DNA of 64,000 nt from Tannockella sp964372125 (GCA_964372125.1 CAYJPL010000003.1:34654-98653); one strand, 5' to 3'; positions 8,456-16,884 are shown, numbered from the stretch's first letter. Numbers and translations are program-made. The notes: a model not told the origin generated them from the sequence alone.

Positions 8456-9988
8456 TTACTTTAAAGCCTTTTGTAATGCTATTTTTCCAGTAATGATACT
8501 TGTTGGCACACCAGATGGAGTAATACACCATTGACCAGCTTGAAATATATCTTTGAAAGGTGTGAGCACGGATTGATTGACTTTAGTTAAATCTTTTTGG
8601 GCAGGGATGCCATCTGTAAAAGCCCAACCAGTAATTGCACCACTACTGTTTCTTGTATATTTTTCTATTGTTAACGGTGTAGAACACTTGCTAAAAAGTA
8701 TTTTATCTTTCAAATTTTTTATTAATGTATGACTAATTACTTCGATTATTTCATCTGTACAAAGTCTTTTTAAATCTTGATAATACCCTTGTTCTAAAGC
8801 AGTTTTTGCGATACCATACTCAAACAACGTACTTATAACCAGCGAGCATTTGTTTGGTGGGGCTAAACTTTCATGGTGACTACTAGGACAGGATATTTCA
8901 TAAGTAGTATATTTTAGTATGTTTTTTAACGATTCTTGCCAGGTGCAATTATTTTTTAAGCTTGATAATCCATTTGTGTATGGTGTAAAAAACATGTGCT
9001 GTGAACAAATTTCTGCTATTTCACTGCTTGGTAAATCTAGCGCTAAATAGATACTTAATACAGAATTATTGCCCTTATTTATTTTTATTTTATTTTGCAG
9101 TTCTTGGATGGATTTAGTATTTTTGTAGTTTGTTATACTCTGCCATAAACTTTTGCTGTCAGCACACCAAATTAGTTTTTTGTAATGATATTTTTGACCA
9201 ATTTCTGTGGTTATATATTTCTCATTTACATCTATACGATTAATTCTGCTGTTACATTTTATAGTTCCGCCATTATTTCTTATATAGTTTGAAAGGGCAA
9301 AAGGTAAAGCATTTGTTCCTCCAGTTGGATAATAATAATCTGTATACATATAAAAGTAACTCATCGCAAAAAATGCTGGGGTGTCGGTGAAAAAATGCTG
9401 AGTAATCATATCGATTAATTGTTTATTGCTTGTGAATTTTTTTAGGTATTCATTAATTGGGGTTTGCATGCGATTAATAGATTTTATCTCTTTTGTAAAT
9501 TGAAACATCCATGGAAATAATTCTTTAAAAATGTATTCTCTATCCCTAAAACAATCCTTAAACAATGGATTTTCAATTTCATACAACACTTTTGATTTTT
9601 TTATTGTCTTTTTCATTTCTACTACAATACTTTTTATATCAGTAGCATCATTTGGGAAATGTTCAATTAATAGTTCCTCATATTTTTGCATAGCATCATG
9701 ACAAGTGAAGTCTACGGAGTTATCTCCTATTTGTACTCTTACTCTATCTTTAACGAGTGGTAGTTTAATGTTTAATTCGTTTAACATGGGTATTAATGTA
9801 CCAGAGTTTTCAATGGCACGAATACCGGTATCGAAAACAAATCCGTCAACTTGAAAACCTCCAACAAGTCCGCCTACCTTATTTGAACATTCACAAAGTA
9901 GAACGTTTTTATTATTTTTAACCCCGTATGCAGCAGATGTAAGTCCAGCAATACCACCTCCAACAACAATTATATCAAAATTATTCAT
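8456..9988 (-). CDS. Phytoene desaturase / carotenoid isomerase-like FAD oxidoreductase
   Basis: A 510-residue FAD enzyme of the CrtI/CrtN/CRTISO group. The dinucleotide-binding motif GGGIAGLTSAAYG is at residues 10-22 with an acidic strand end (LLCE), followed by GGLVGG and a DTGIRAI segment. A central PTGGTNALP motif and a C-terminal FQAGQW...PTSIITG segment close the FAD fold. It is the first gene of a minus-strand operon with CrtQ- and CrtO-like genes, which argues for a desaturase or oxygenase on a lipid made upstream. Which reaction it does (desaturation, oxidation or isomerisation) cannot be read from sequence alone. The ATG at 9988 has SD AAGGAGAAGG. Confidence 0.75.
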   Translation of the reverse strand: MNNFDIIVVGGGIAGLTSAAYGVKNNKNVLLCECSNKVGGLVGGFQVDGFVFDTGIRAIENSGTLIPMLNELNIKLPLVKDRVRVQIGDNSVDFTCHDAMQKYEELLIEHFPNDATDIKSIVVEMKKTIKKSKVLYEIENPLFKDCFRDREYIFKELFPWMFQFTKEIKSINRMQTPINEYLKKFTSNKQLIDMITQHFFTDTPAFFAMSYFYMYTDYYYPTGGTNALPFALSNYIRNNGGTIKCNSRINRIDVNEKYITTEIGQKYHYKKLIWCADSKSLWQSITNYKNTKSIQELQNKIKINKGNNSVLSIYLALDLPSSEIAEICSQHMFFTPYTNGLSSLKNNCTWQESLKNILKYTTYEISCPSSHHESLAPPNKCSLVISTLFEYGIAKTALEQGYYQDLKRLCTDEIIEVISHTLIKNLKDKILFSKCSTPLTIEKYTRNSSGAITGWAFTDGIPAQKDLTKVNQSVLTPFKDIFQAGQWCITPSGVPTSIITGKIALQKALK

Positions 9989-10326
9989 GATACCTTCTCC
10001 TTATATTAAATGGGATATTTTATGATAGACGTCATATTATCCGTTAGTAAAAATAGAACAGTATTTTATTAAAATTGCGATAGTTTTATCTTTTACATTA
10101 TAACACGTAGGTTTTATAAAGCATAATATTACGATTGAAGCAATAAACTATACCTACTGTTTATTAGTAAATATTAGTGTTTGAACACTATATCTTTAAT
10201 TTCTATAATCTATATGTTTAGAAGCTTTTTTAATTTAAAATCCTTTATAATGGTTTTAAAATGAAAATAAATAAAGTAATTCTTAACTCTATACGGTATA
10301 CTATTAGTAGAAGATGGAGGTCTATT
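9989..10326. promoter_or_regulatory. Divergent intergenic region with extended -10 promoter for the crt-like operon
   Basis: On the minus strand an extended -10 TGTTATAAT (10097-10105) drives the desaturase operon with a leader of about 100 bases. On the plus strand a TATAAT at 10246-10251 may serve the dGTPase-like gene. Two small dyads lie between: AATAAAC/GTTTATT (10142-10165) and AGTGTT/AACACT (10176-10189). They could be operator sites, but nothing ties them to a regulator. Confidence 0.45.
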
Positions 10327-11562
10327 ATGAATTATAAATTTAGTAGTGAAGCAATGGATGAAAATAATCCTTTATATACAATAGCAAGCAAGAGAAATAA
10401 TGATATTTATCCTCGTGAAAATGATATTAGAAGTCCTTTTGGTCGTGATTATACACGTATATTATTTAGTCAGGGGTATCGTCGTTTAAAACATAAAACA
10501 CAAGTTTTTTTTGCACCAGAAAATGATCATGTTTGTACTCGTAGCGAACATGTGAATTTAGTAGAGTCGATAAGTTATACGATAGCATCAAGTTTAGGAT
10601 TAAACGTTGAGCTAACAAAAGCAATTGCTATTGGACATGATATTGGTCATGCGCCGTTTGGACATGGGGGAGAATATATTTTAAGAGATATTTGTAAAAA
10701 ATATGGTTTAGATGAATTTTTTCATGAGCGTAATAGTTTACATTTCATTGATAAAATCGAAACTTTAGAAGATGATGATCACAATCGTCAAAACTTAAAT
10801 TTAACGTATGCTATACGTGATGGAATCATTAGTCATTGTGGTGAGGTAAATCAACGACATATTGTAAAACGAAAGGGTGCAATAGACTTAGCACTATATA
10901 CAAGACCAGGACAATTTGCGCCATTTACATGGGAAGGATGCGTAGTAAAGATGTCTGATAAAATTGCATATTTAGCACGCGATATTGAAGATGCTTTACG
11001 TCTAAAAATTATTACTTCAAGTCAGGTTGAAAATTTACGTCTAGATATTAATAATGCTTTTTCTAAAGAAATTTTTAAAGCCATTAATAATGGTACCATA
11101 GTTAATTATTTTATTACCGATGTGTGTGAGGAAAGTGATATTGAGCAAGGGATTTCACTTTCAAAAGAAGCATTTTCAATTATGAAAATGCTGATGAAAT
11201 TCAATTATGAAAACATATATATTATTGATCGAGTTAAAATACATCAAAAATATGTTTGTTTAATTTTAGAATCAATATTTGAGTTTCTACATAATTATCA
11301 TAATCAATATAATGATGCTCAAATTATTGAAATCATGAATGAAGATGAAAAACAATATCCAAGTATAATTAATAGCTATACTCACTGGCTAGTAAAATAT
11401 GCGATGATTGATGGGGTAGAAAAACCGTACGTTTATCAAAATCAATATGTTTATGATTTTGTAAATGATAAAGACGCAAGTATAAAATGTATTATTGACT
11501 ATATATCTGGAATGAGTGATGCATATATTATAAAAATATTTAATGAACTATTGAAATTTTAA
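10327..11562 (+). CDS. dGTPase-like HD-domain phosphohydrolase
   Basis: HD-superfamily enzyme of the deoxyguanosinetriphosphate triphosphohydrolase family, which removes triphosphate from dNTPs. The 411-residue protein has the family's N-terminal SPFGRDYTRILFSQGYRRLKHKTQV segment (given here in part), then HVNLVE and the metal site GHDIGHAPFGHGGE. A later KMSDKIAYLARDIEDA helix carries another metal ligand. I use the ATG at 10327, which has SD TGGAGG; an in-frame ATG at 10261 would overlap the promoter region. It stands alone between divergent units and ends in a terminator. Confidence 0.88.
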   Translation: MNYKFSSEAMDENNPLYTIASKRNNDIYPRENDIRSPFGRDYTRILFSQGYRRLKHKTQVFFAPENDHVCTRSEHVNLVESISYTIASSLGLNVELTKAIAIGHDIGHAPFGHGGEYILRDICKKYGLDEFFHERNSLHFIDKIETLEDDDHNRQNLNLTYAIRDGIISHCGEVNQRHIVKRKGAIDLALYTRPGQFAPFTWEGCVVKMSDKIAYLARDIEDALRLKIITSSQVENLRLDINNAFSKEIFKAINNGTIVNYFITDVCEESDIEQGISLSKEAFSIMKMLMKFNYENIYIIDRVKIHQKYVCLILESIFEFLHNYHNQYNDAQIIEIMNEDEKQYPSIINSYTHWLVKYAMIDGVEKPYVYQNQYVYDFVNDKDASIKCIIDYISGMSDAYIIKIFNELLKF

Positions 11563-11585
11563 TCACACAAATAGTGTGATTTTTT
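11561..11585 (+). terminator. Terminator of the dGTPase-like gene
   Basis: Stem AATCACAC/GTGTGATT (8 bp) followed by Ts, overlapping the stop codon. Confidence 0.85.
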
Positions 11586-11669
11586 ATTACTGATAATTGA
11601 TTGTAAGCTTTTATAGTATACGAAATAAAGCTGATGATGTATAATATAAAAAAATAATGAGGTGAGCTT

Positions 11670-12170
11670 ATGGAAACAAATAATAGAAAAACAATATATT
11701 TAGCTGGAGGGTGTTTTTGGGGTGTTGAAGAATATATGTCAAGAATTGAAGGTGTAATTTCATCGAATTCTGGATATGCAAATGGAACTCTTAAAAATCC
11801 AACATATAAAGAGGTTTGTAGTGGACAAACAGGGCATGTTGAAACGGTTCGTGTAGTCTACGATGTTACAAAGACAAATTTAAACATATTGCTAGATCAA
11901 TTCTTTAGAGTGGTAAATCCGACAACATTAAACTATCAAGGAAATGACCACGGAACTCAATATCGTTCAGGTATTTACTATGTTGATAATGAAGATTGTA
12001 AAGTGATTGTTGATTATCTTGAAAAGTTGCAAGAAAAATATCAACAAAAAGTAGTGGTGGAAACAATGCCACTAGATGTATTTTACTTAGCAGAAGAATA
12101 TCATCAAAAATATTTACAGAAAAATCCAACAGGATATTGTCATATTGACTTATCTATTTTAAAAAAATAA
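11670..12170 (+). CDS. msrA: Peptide-methionine (S)-S-oxide reductase MsrA
   Basis: Repairs methionine S-sulfoxide in proteins under oxidative stress. The catalytic GGCFWGVEEY motif is at residues 14-23, and YHQKYLQKNP near the C-terminus is also typical. The 166-residue length is normal and there is no fused MsrB domain. SD GAGGTGAG precedes the ATG. licD begins 10 bases after the stop, so the two are probably co-transcribed even though their functions differ. Confidence 0.95.
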   Translation: METNNRKTIYLAGGCFWGVEEYMSRIEGVISSNSGYANGTLKNPTYKEVCSGQTGHVETVRVVYDVTKTNLNILLDQFFRVVNPTTLNYQGNDHGTQYRSGIYYVDNEDCKVIVDYLEKLQEKYQQKVVVETMPLDVFYLAEEYHQKYLQKNPTGYCHIDLSILKK

Positions 12171-12180
12171 AGGGGAGATT

Positions 12181-13005
12181 ATGAAGAGATATTTATTAAA
12201 AACTGATGATCAAGGTAATCAAATATATGTTCATGATGTTCATGAAGTATTACTAGATATGATTACATCAATCGATGCGATTTGTAAAGAAAATAATATA
12301 TCATATTTCTTAAATGGTGGCTCAGCACTAGGGGCTATTCGTCATAGTGGATTTATCCCTTGGGATGACGATTTAGATATCGCAATGATGTACGAAGACT
12401 ACGTACGATTTATAGAAGTTCTAAAAAACAATCTACCAGATGATATGTGTTTTCAATGTTTTGAAACTCACCAAGAATATAATGTTTTGATACCGGCAAT
12501 GAAGATTAGAAAGAAAGGTACATACATTAAAGAGGTAAATACATTATTAAAAAATCGTTGCATAGATAGTGATGGGATTTTTATTGATGTCTTTGTTTAT
12601 GATTATGTGAATATTAATAGGAGTAAAGATTTACCTAGAAGAATATTGAACCAGGTAATGATGCCACTACTTATTGCTGTAGATAATTTAGGTTTTAAAG
12701 CAGTTGGACTAAAAAAAGTGTTTTTAAATAATGCAAGAAAATATGGGAAAAGAAACAAAGGATCAAAATATATAGGTTTTGATTTAACATGGACATTTAA
12801 AAGTCCATTAAAACCATTTGTATTTTTAAAGGAAGATATTTATCCTGTTAAATATGTACCATTTGAAAACTTGATGTTACCCGTCGCAAATAACTCGCAT
12901 AATTATTTATCTGTTGCGATTGCACCAAGTTACATGACTCCACCACCAATAGAATTACAAAAACCAAAACATATTGTTGATATTGAGTTGAATATACGAA
13001 ATTAG
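12181..13005 (+). CDS. LicD family phosphotransferase
   Basis: Member of the LicD/fukutin nucleotidyltransferase fold that transfers phosphocholine or related groups to cell-surface glycans. The fold signature NGGSALGAIRHSGFIPWDDD (residues 43-62 approximately) with the following LDIAM carries the metal-binding acidic residues. The product is 274 residues. Choline-uptake or licA/B/C genes are not in the window, so the transferred group and acceptor are unknown. It follows msrA with SD AGGGGAGA and ends in a terminator. Confidence 0.85.
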   Translation: MKRYLLKTDDQGNQIYVHDVHEVLLDMITSIDAICKENNISYFLNGGSALGAIRHSGFIPWDDDLDIAMMYEDYVRFIEVLKNNLPDDMCFQCFETHQEYNVLIPAMKIRKKGTYIKEVNTLLKNRCIDSDGIFIDVFVYDYVNINRSKDLPRRILNQVMMPLLIAVDNLGFKAVGLKKVFLNNARKYGKRNKGSKYIGFDLTWTFKSPLKPFVFLKEDIYPVKYVPFENLMLPVANNSHNYLSVAIAPSYMTPPPIELQKPKHIVDIELNIRN

Positions 13006-13025
13006 ATACGAAGTATCTTTTTTTT
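13004..13025 (+). terminator. Terminator of msrA-licD
   Basis: Short 6-bp stem AGATAC/GTATCT with a GAA loop and a long T run. Confidence 0.75.
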
Positions 13026-13029
13026 CACT

Positions 13030-13066
13030 ATATTGTCACCCTGATTTATCAATGCGTTGACAATAT
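13030..13066. promoter_or_regulatory. BirA-type biotin operator upstream of birA-bioY
   Basis: A perfect 9-bp inverted repeat ATATTGTCA/TGACAATAT has arms separated by 19 bases. The TTGTCA...TGACAA layout resembles the bipartite BirA operator (TTGTTAACC-N14/16-GGTTAACAA in Bacillota). The right arm contains the -35 hexamer of the birA promoter, a position suited to repression. The regulator's N-terminal HTH domain is encoded directly downstream. Confidence 0.7.
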
Positions 13067-13085
13067 GATGTTTTATCTTTATGCT
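13057..13085 (+). promoter_or_regulatory. Sigma-A promoter of birA-bioY
   Basis: -35 TTGACA (consensus) and -10 TATGCT are 17 bases apart. The -35 lies in the right arm of the biotin operator. Confidence 0.75.
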
Positions 13086-13103
13086 AATTGAGGAGGTAAG
13101 TTT

Positions 13104-14090
13104 ATGTCTACGAAAACAAAAGTATTATACTTGTTAAAGCAACAAGGTGAAATTTATAAATCAGGACAAGAAATAGCTAGTGAACTAGCTATTAGTAGAA
13201 ATTCAGTATGGAAGGCTATAAATACCTTGAAAAAAGAAGGGTATAATATCGATGCATCTACAAATAAAGGGTATCGTCTAGAAGCAAATAATGATTTACT
13301 TTCAAAAAGTGGAATTATATATTATTTGAAAAATAAGGATTTTTTTGATATTGAAGTGCATGATGAAATTACCTCTACAAATACAGTCGCAAAAATAAGT
13401 TCAATGAATAAAATAATTGAAGGTAAGGTGATTGTTGCAAAAATGCAAAGTGAAGGAAGAGGAAGATATGCAAAGAGTTTTTACTCACCTGATGATAGCG
13501 GCATATATTTTAGTATAGTACTCACGCCAGATATCGAACGTAAAAAATTGATTCATTATAGTGCGATGATCGCGAATGTAGTGTGTCATAGTATCACGAA
13601 TATCACAAAAAAGAATGCTAAAATAAAGTGGGTAAATGATATATTCTTAGATGAAAAAAAGGTTGCTGGTATTTTGTGTGAAGCATCATTTGCAGTTGAA
13701 AATGATGAATTAGAATATCTGGTTATTGGTATTGGTATTAATTTGTACAATCCTAAAGATGGTTTTCCTAGCGAAATAAAAGATATCGCTGGATATTTAC
13801 AAGATGAAAGAGTACCTGATTTTAAAAATAAGATAATCGCAAGTATTTTAGATGAGGTATTTTATCAATATCAACATTTTGATGTTGATAAAATAACCAA
13901 GGAATATAAGAAAAATAGTTTTATAATAGGTAGAAAGATAAATATAAATAAAGGAGAAAATACAATCTTGGCAACAGTAGTTGATATAAATGAAAAAAAT
14001 GAGTTAGTAGTTAAGCTTGCTAATGGAAATATTGAGATTATTACTTCTGGTCAAATAAGTATTAAAGTACAAAAAAATGAAAAAGAATAA
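13104..14090 (+). CDS. birA: Bifunctional biotin ligase / biotin operon repressor
   Basis: Activates biotin to biotinyl-AMP and attaches it to carboxylases; with its N-terminal DNA-binding domain it also represses biotin genes. Residues 1-60 form a winged HTH (SGQEIASELAISRNSVWKAI). The catalytic part has EGRGRYAKSF and KWVNDIFL with the biotinyl-lysine site, and a small C-terminal SH3-like domain. The product is 328 residues, the full two-domain length. SD GAGGAGG is clear. The gene overlaps bioY by 14 bases, and an operator-like dyad overlaps its promoter, so autoregulation by biotin is likely. Confidence 0.95.
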   Translation: MSTKTKVLYLLKQQGEIYKSGQEIASELAISRNSVWKAINTLKKEGYNIDASTNKGYRLEANNDLLSKSGIIYYLKNKDFFDIEVHDEITSTNTVAKISSMNKIIEGKVIVAKMQSEGRGRYAKSFYSPDDSGIYFSIVLTPDIERKKLIHYSAMIANVVCHSITNITKKNAKIKWVNDIFLDEKKVAGILCEASFAVENDELEYLVIGIGINLYNPKDGFPSEIKDIAGYLQDERVPDFKNKIIASILDEVFYQYQHFDVDKITKEYKKNSFIIGRKININKGENTILATVVDINEKNELVVKLANGNIEIITSGQISIKVQKNEKE

Positions 14091-14628
14091 AACACATACA
14101 ATGATACAAATTTCTCTTTGTAGTGCACTTATAGCGATATGTTCATGGATTACGATACCACTAGGTACGATACCATTCACACTTCAAACAATGGCGGTTT
14201 TTTTAACAATTGAATTGTTAGGTCCAAAAAAGGCATTTATGACAATCATTGTATATTTATTAGTAGGTTTTGTGGGAATTCCAGTATTTTCTAATTATAA
14301 TGCTGGTCCATCAGTATTACTGGGTCCAACTGGTGGATATTTATTAGGTTTTTTAGTACAACCAACTATATACTTTGTTGTATTTAAGTTTTGTAGATGG
14401 ACTAAATTCAAGTCAATAATTGTACAGTTAATTGGATTGTTTACATGCTATTTATGTGGAACATTTTGGTTTGTTGCAGTGTATTCTTCAAATGTACAAG
14501 TAATTGGGTTTTATAGTGCTTTAACTCTATGTGTTATACCATTTATAATACCAGATATCATAAAGTTGCTAGTTGCAACTTTACTTGCTAGAAGAATTGA
14601 TTTAGTTTTAAAAATAAACAAAGCATAA
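14077..14628 (+). CDS. bioY: Biotin transporter BioY (ECF S component)
   Basis: Biotin-binding membrane subunit of an ECF-type or solitary biotin importer. The 183-residue protein has about six hydrophobic segments. Family motifs PFTLQTMAVFL near residue 30 and GPTGGYLLGF near residue 85 are clear. It overlaps birA by 14 bases and so is translationally coupled to it. No biotin synthesis genes are seen here, which fits a biotin auxotroph that imports the vitamin. The energising EcfAA'T subunits are not in the window. Confidence 0.93.
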   Translation: MKKNKTHTMIQISLCSALIAICSWITIPLGTIPFTLQTMAVFLTIELLGPKKAFMTIIVYLLVGFVGIPVFSNYNAGPSVLLGPTGGYLLGFLVQPTIYFVVFKFCRWTKFKSIIVQLIGLFTCYLCGTFWFVAVYSSNVQVIGFYSALTLCVIPFIIPDIIKLLVATLLARRIDLVLKINKA

Positions 14629-14681
14629 TTTTGACATATCTATCTTGAATATAGTAAAGTTATATTATAGGAGGATGAATT

Positions 14682-15854
14682 ATGCACAATTTTACATACT
14701 ATGCACCGACTAAGGTTGTTTTTGGAAAAGGTGTTCAACAAAATGTTGCCAAATTACTAAAAGAATTTAATGCAACAAAAGTATTAGTACATTATGGAAG
14801 TGGAAGTGTTGTAAAAACTGGTTTACTAGAAGAGGTGGAGACAAATCTTCGTAATAATAATATTGAATACGTTACGCTAGGTGGAGTAGTTGCGAATCCA
14901 AGACTTTCGTTAGTGCGAGAAGGAATTGAACTTTGTAAAAAAGAAAATGTGGATTTCATACTAGCAGTAGGTGGCGGAAGCGTTATTGACTCAGCAAAAG
15001 CAATTGGCTGGGGTGTGAAATGTGACTTTGACGTTTGGGAGCTATTTGAAGGTGTTAATCAAGCAACGGACACATTACCAATTGGTTGTATTTTAACAAT
15101 TGCTGCAGCAGGTAGTGAGATGAGTCGAGGAAGTGTAATAACTAATGAAAACGGTGATTTGAAGCGTTCATATAGTATGGATGAATCAAGACCAAAATTC
15201 GCATTATTAAATCCAGAATTAACTATGACACTACCAGATTACCAAACTGCTTGTGGGTGTGTGGATATTATCATGCATACACTAGAAAGATATTTTAGTC
15301 AAGAAGGTATGGATGTCAGTGATGGGATAAGTGAAAGCTTAATTAAAACCGTTATGAAAAATGCAACTATTTTGCATGATGATCCAAACAATTATGAAGC
15401 TAGAGCACAAATCATGTGGGCTGGAAGTTTAAGTCATAATGGGCTAGTTGGTTGTGGTAACAGCGCAGGTGATTGGGCAACACATGGTTTAGAACATGAA
15501 TTAAGTGGAATGTTCGATGTAGCACACGGTGCAGGACTATCGGCAATTTGGCCAACATGGGCAAGATATGTTTACCAAGATTGTATGCCACGTTTTGTAC
15601 AGTTTGCAAGAAATGTTATGGATGTTGAAGAAGGTGAAGATATTTCAATGGCTCTTCAAGGTATCGATCGACTAGAGGCATTCTTTGCGAGTATTGATAT
15701 GCCAATTACAATATGTGGGCTTGGTGTTATTCCAACAATTGATCAACTTCAACAAATGGCTAAATCATGTAGTCAAGCATGTGGAGGAACATTAGGTTCA
15801 ACAAAAGAGTTAAGTGAAGAAGATATGTTTGAAATATATAAAATGGCATTTTAA
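14682..15854 (+). CDS. Iron-containing alcohol dehydrogenase (butanol dehydrogenase-like)
   Basis: Group III, metal-dependent alcohol dehydrogenase of 390 residues, closest in style to BdhA/YqhD enzymes that reduce aldehydes with NAD(P)H in fermentation. The cofactor loop is VGGGSVIDSAKAIGWG near residue 95. Metal ligands are expected in D-I-I-M-H near residue 198 and in HGLEHELSGMFDVAHGAGL. SD AGGAGG precedes the ATG. A TTGACA at 14631-14636 with a weak -10 TAAAGT 18 bases on may be its promoter. The gene is followed by a terminator and stands alone. Confidence 0.9.
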   Translation: MHNFTYYAPTKVVFGKGVQQNVAKLLKEFNATKVLVHYGSGSVVKTGLLEEVETNLRNNNIEYVTLGGVVANPRLSLVREGIELCKKENVDFILAVGGGSVIDSAKAIGWGVKCDFDVWELFEGVNQATDTLPIGCILTIAAAGSEMSRGSVITNENGDLKRSYSMDESRPKFALLNPELTMTLPDYQTACGCVDIIMHTLERYFSQEGMDVSDGISESLIKTVMKNATILHDDPNNYEARAQIMWAGSLSHNGLVGCGNSAGDWATHGLEHELSGMFDVAHGAGLSAIWPTWARYVYQDCMPRFVQFARNVMDVEEGEDISMALQGIDRLEAFFASIDMPITICGLGVIPTIDQLQQMAKSCSQACGGTLGSTKELSEEDMFEIYKMAF

Positions 15855-15862
15855 AATAGACT

Positions 15863-15889
15863 AAGCAACAATTTATTTGTTGCTTTTTT
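15863..15889 (+). terminator. Terminator of the alcohol dehydrogenase gene
   Basis: Perfect 9-bp stem AAGCAACAA/TTGTTGCTT with a five-base loop and a T run. Confidence 0.9.
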
Positions 15890-15905
15890 ATGTTATTAGT
15901 GAATG

Positions 15906-15934
15906 TTGACGTGAAAAAGGATGTATGTTAACAT
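15906..15934 (+). promoter_or_regulatory. Promoter with palindromic -10 and folded leader
   Basis: -35 TTGACG and an extended -10 (TGTTAACAT) are 17 bases apart. The -10 sits inside the 12-bp palindrome TATGTTAACATA (15924-15935). The short leader then carries TTAGCCACA (15938 onward) facing TGTGGTAAGCTAA, a bulged hairpin ending about 12 bases before the SD AGGAG. Operator or leader control is possible. Confidence 0.55.
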
Positions 15935-15985
15935 AAGTTAGCCACAACTAACCATGTGTGGTAAGCTAATTGTTAGGAGAATCAT

Positions 15986-16684
15986 ATGCTTAGAACTTTT
16001 GATTTATTATTATGTTTTATATTAATTGGGTTTATAACACTGCGATGGGGAGATGCTGTAAAGAAAAATAGTAAATATATTTACATCATTTTTAGTTTAT
16101 TTGTAATGTTAAGTGTAGTCTTTGTGTATTTTATTGATATAGAGTTACATACTTGGTATGTAACACCGCTAAGGGTTATTTATCAAAGTACAATAGGTGC
16201 TGTATTGTTTTCATTTGTAATGCTTGCGAGTACTTTTCCAACTAAAAATATTAGATTCAAAATGATGAAACTGCGAACAGAATGGTCGATTCTAGGTTTT
16301 CTGTTTTCACTTCCTCAAGCCTTAGAATATACAATTCTAGCCTACAAGGGATTAATTGAAGGGAAGGGTAATATTGTATATGTGATGATAACAACGATTA
16401 TAACTGTTTTATTGTTGGTGCTAGGTATTACTTCGTTTAGTTTTTTTAAAAAGAAATTAGGGCACCGTCGCTGGTTAAAGATTCAAAAGTGGTCGTATTT
16501 GTTTTATTTCTTATTATTTCTAGAGCTTATATTAATTGCACTGGTTAGAACAATAGTTTCAATCGACAGTACACTAATTGAATTCGTGCCATCAATGATT
16601 AGATTAATAATATATTTAACTGTATATTGTAGTAATATAATATTTAGAATTAGATTAAAACGTGCAAAAAGTACATCATTGTGA
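15986..16684 (+). CDS. MsrQ/ferric-reductase-like membrane protein lacking heme histidines
   Basis: A 232-residue polytopic protein with about six hydrophobic segments. Residues 159-185 (GHRRWLKIQKW then SYLFY and LELIL) align by eye with the G-x-R-W-K-x-L-H-R-x-x-Y motif of MsrQ/YedZ ferric-reductase-like proteins. However, Gln167 and Glu180 stand where the two heme histidines, 13 residues apart, would be. Gln111 stands where the first histidine would be relative to the preceding Arg97. So the fold appears kept but the heme ligands lost. It has its own promoter and terminator and no msrP partner. Function unknown; the family link is a motif-based inference. Confidence 0.65.
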   Translation: MLRTFDLLLCFILIGFITLRWGDAVKKNSKYIYIIFSLFVMLSVVFVYFIDIELHTWYVTPLRVIYQSTIGAVLFSFVMLASTFPTKNIRFKMMKLRTEWSILGFLFSLPQALEYTILAYKGLIEGKGNIVYVMITTIITVLLLVLGITSFSFFKKKLGHRRWLKIQKWSYLFYFLLFLELILIALVRTIVSIDSTLIEFVPSMIRLIIYLTVYCSNIIFRIRLKRAKSTSL

Positions 16685-16694
16685 TGTACTTTTT
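16666..16694. terminator. Bidirectional terminator between the membrane protein gene and tRNA-Leu
   Basis: A perfect 13-bp stem AAAAAGTACATCA/TGATGTACTTTTT with a TTG loop gives T runs on both strands. It overlaps the stop of the plus-strand gene and lies downstream of the minus-strand tRNA. Confidence 0.85.
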
Positions 16695-16753
16695 ATGTAT
16701 TTGAATATTAATGGACGTATTTCTTAAGAAACAAGCCCATTGATTATTCTATT

Positions 16754-16840
16754 TGGTGCAGACAGAGGGATTTGAACCCTCACGAGCAAACGCTCATTAC
16801 CCCCTCAAGATAACGTGTATACCAGTTTCACCATGTCTGC
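16754..16840 (-). tRNA. tRNA-Leu (anticodon GAG)
   Basis: Read on the minus strand, the acceptor arm GCAGACA/TGTCTGC, D-arm GTG...CAC, anticodon stem TTATC/GGTAA with loop TTGAGGG, long class II variable arm GAGC-GTTT-GCTC and T-arm GAGGG-TTCAAAT-CCCTC are all present. The anticodon is GAG, reading CUC and CUU. The 3' CCA is encoded (TGG at 16754-16756 on the plus strand). The long variable arm supports Leu. Confidence 0.97.
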
Positions 16841-16852
16841 AAGTTCTTTTTT

Positions 16853-16881
16853 ATACTAGCATAATTTATGATTTATGAAAA
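16853..16881 (-). promoter_or_regulatory. Predicted promoter of tRNA-Leu
   Basis: On the minus strand, -35 TTTTCA and -10 TAGTAT are 17 bases apart, ending 12 bases before the tRNA 5' end. It lies just downstream of the pepV terminator, so the tRNA is an independent unit. Confidence 0.5.
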
Positions 16882-16884
16882 GTA

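Noticed and set aside
10142..10189. Two dyads between the crt-like operon and the dGTPase-like gene as defined operators
   Set aside because: Arms are only 6-7 bp in very AT-rich sequence and match no known regulator; chance occurrence is likely.
13006..13103. Riboswitch before birA-bioY
   Set aside because: The region is short, contains a promoter and a protein-operator-like dyad, and leaves only about 12-15 bases of leader after the expected start.
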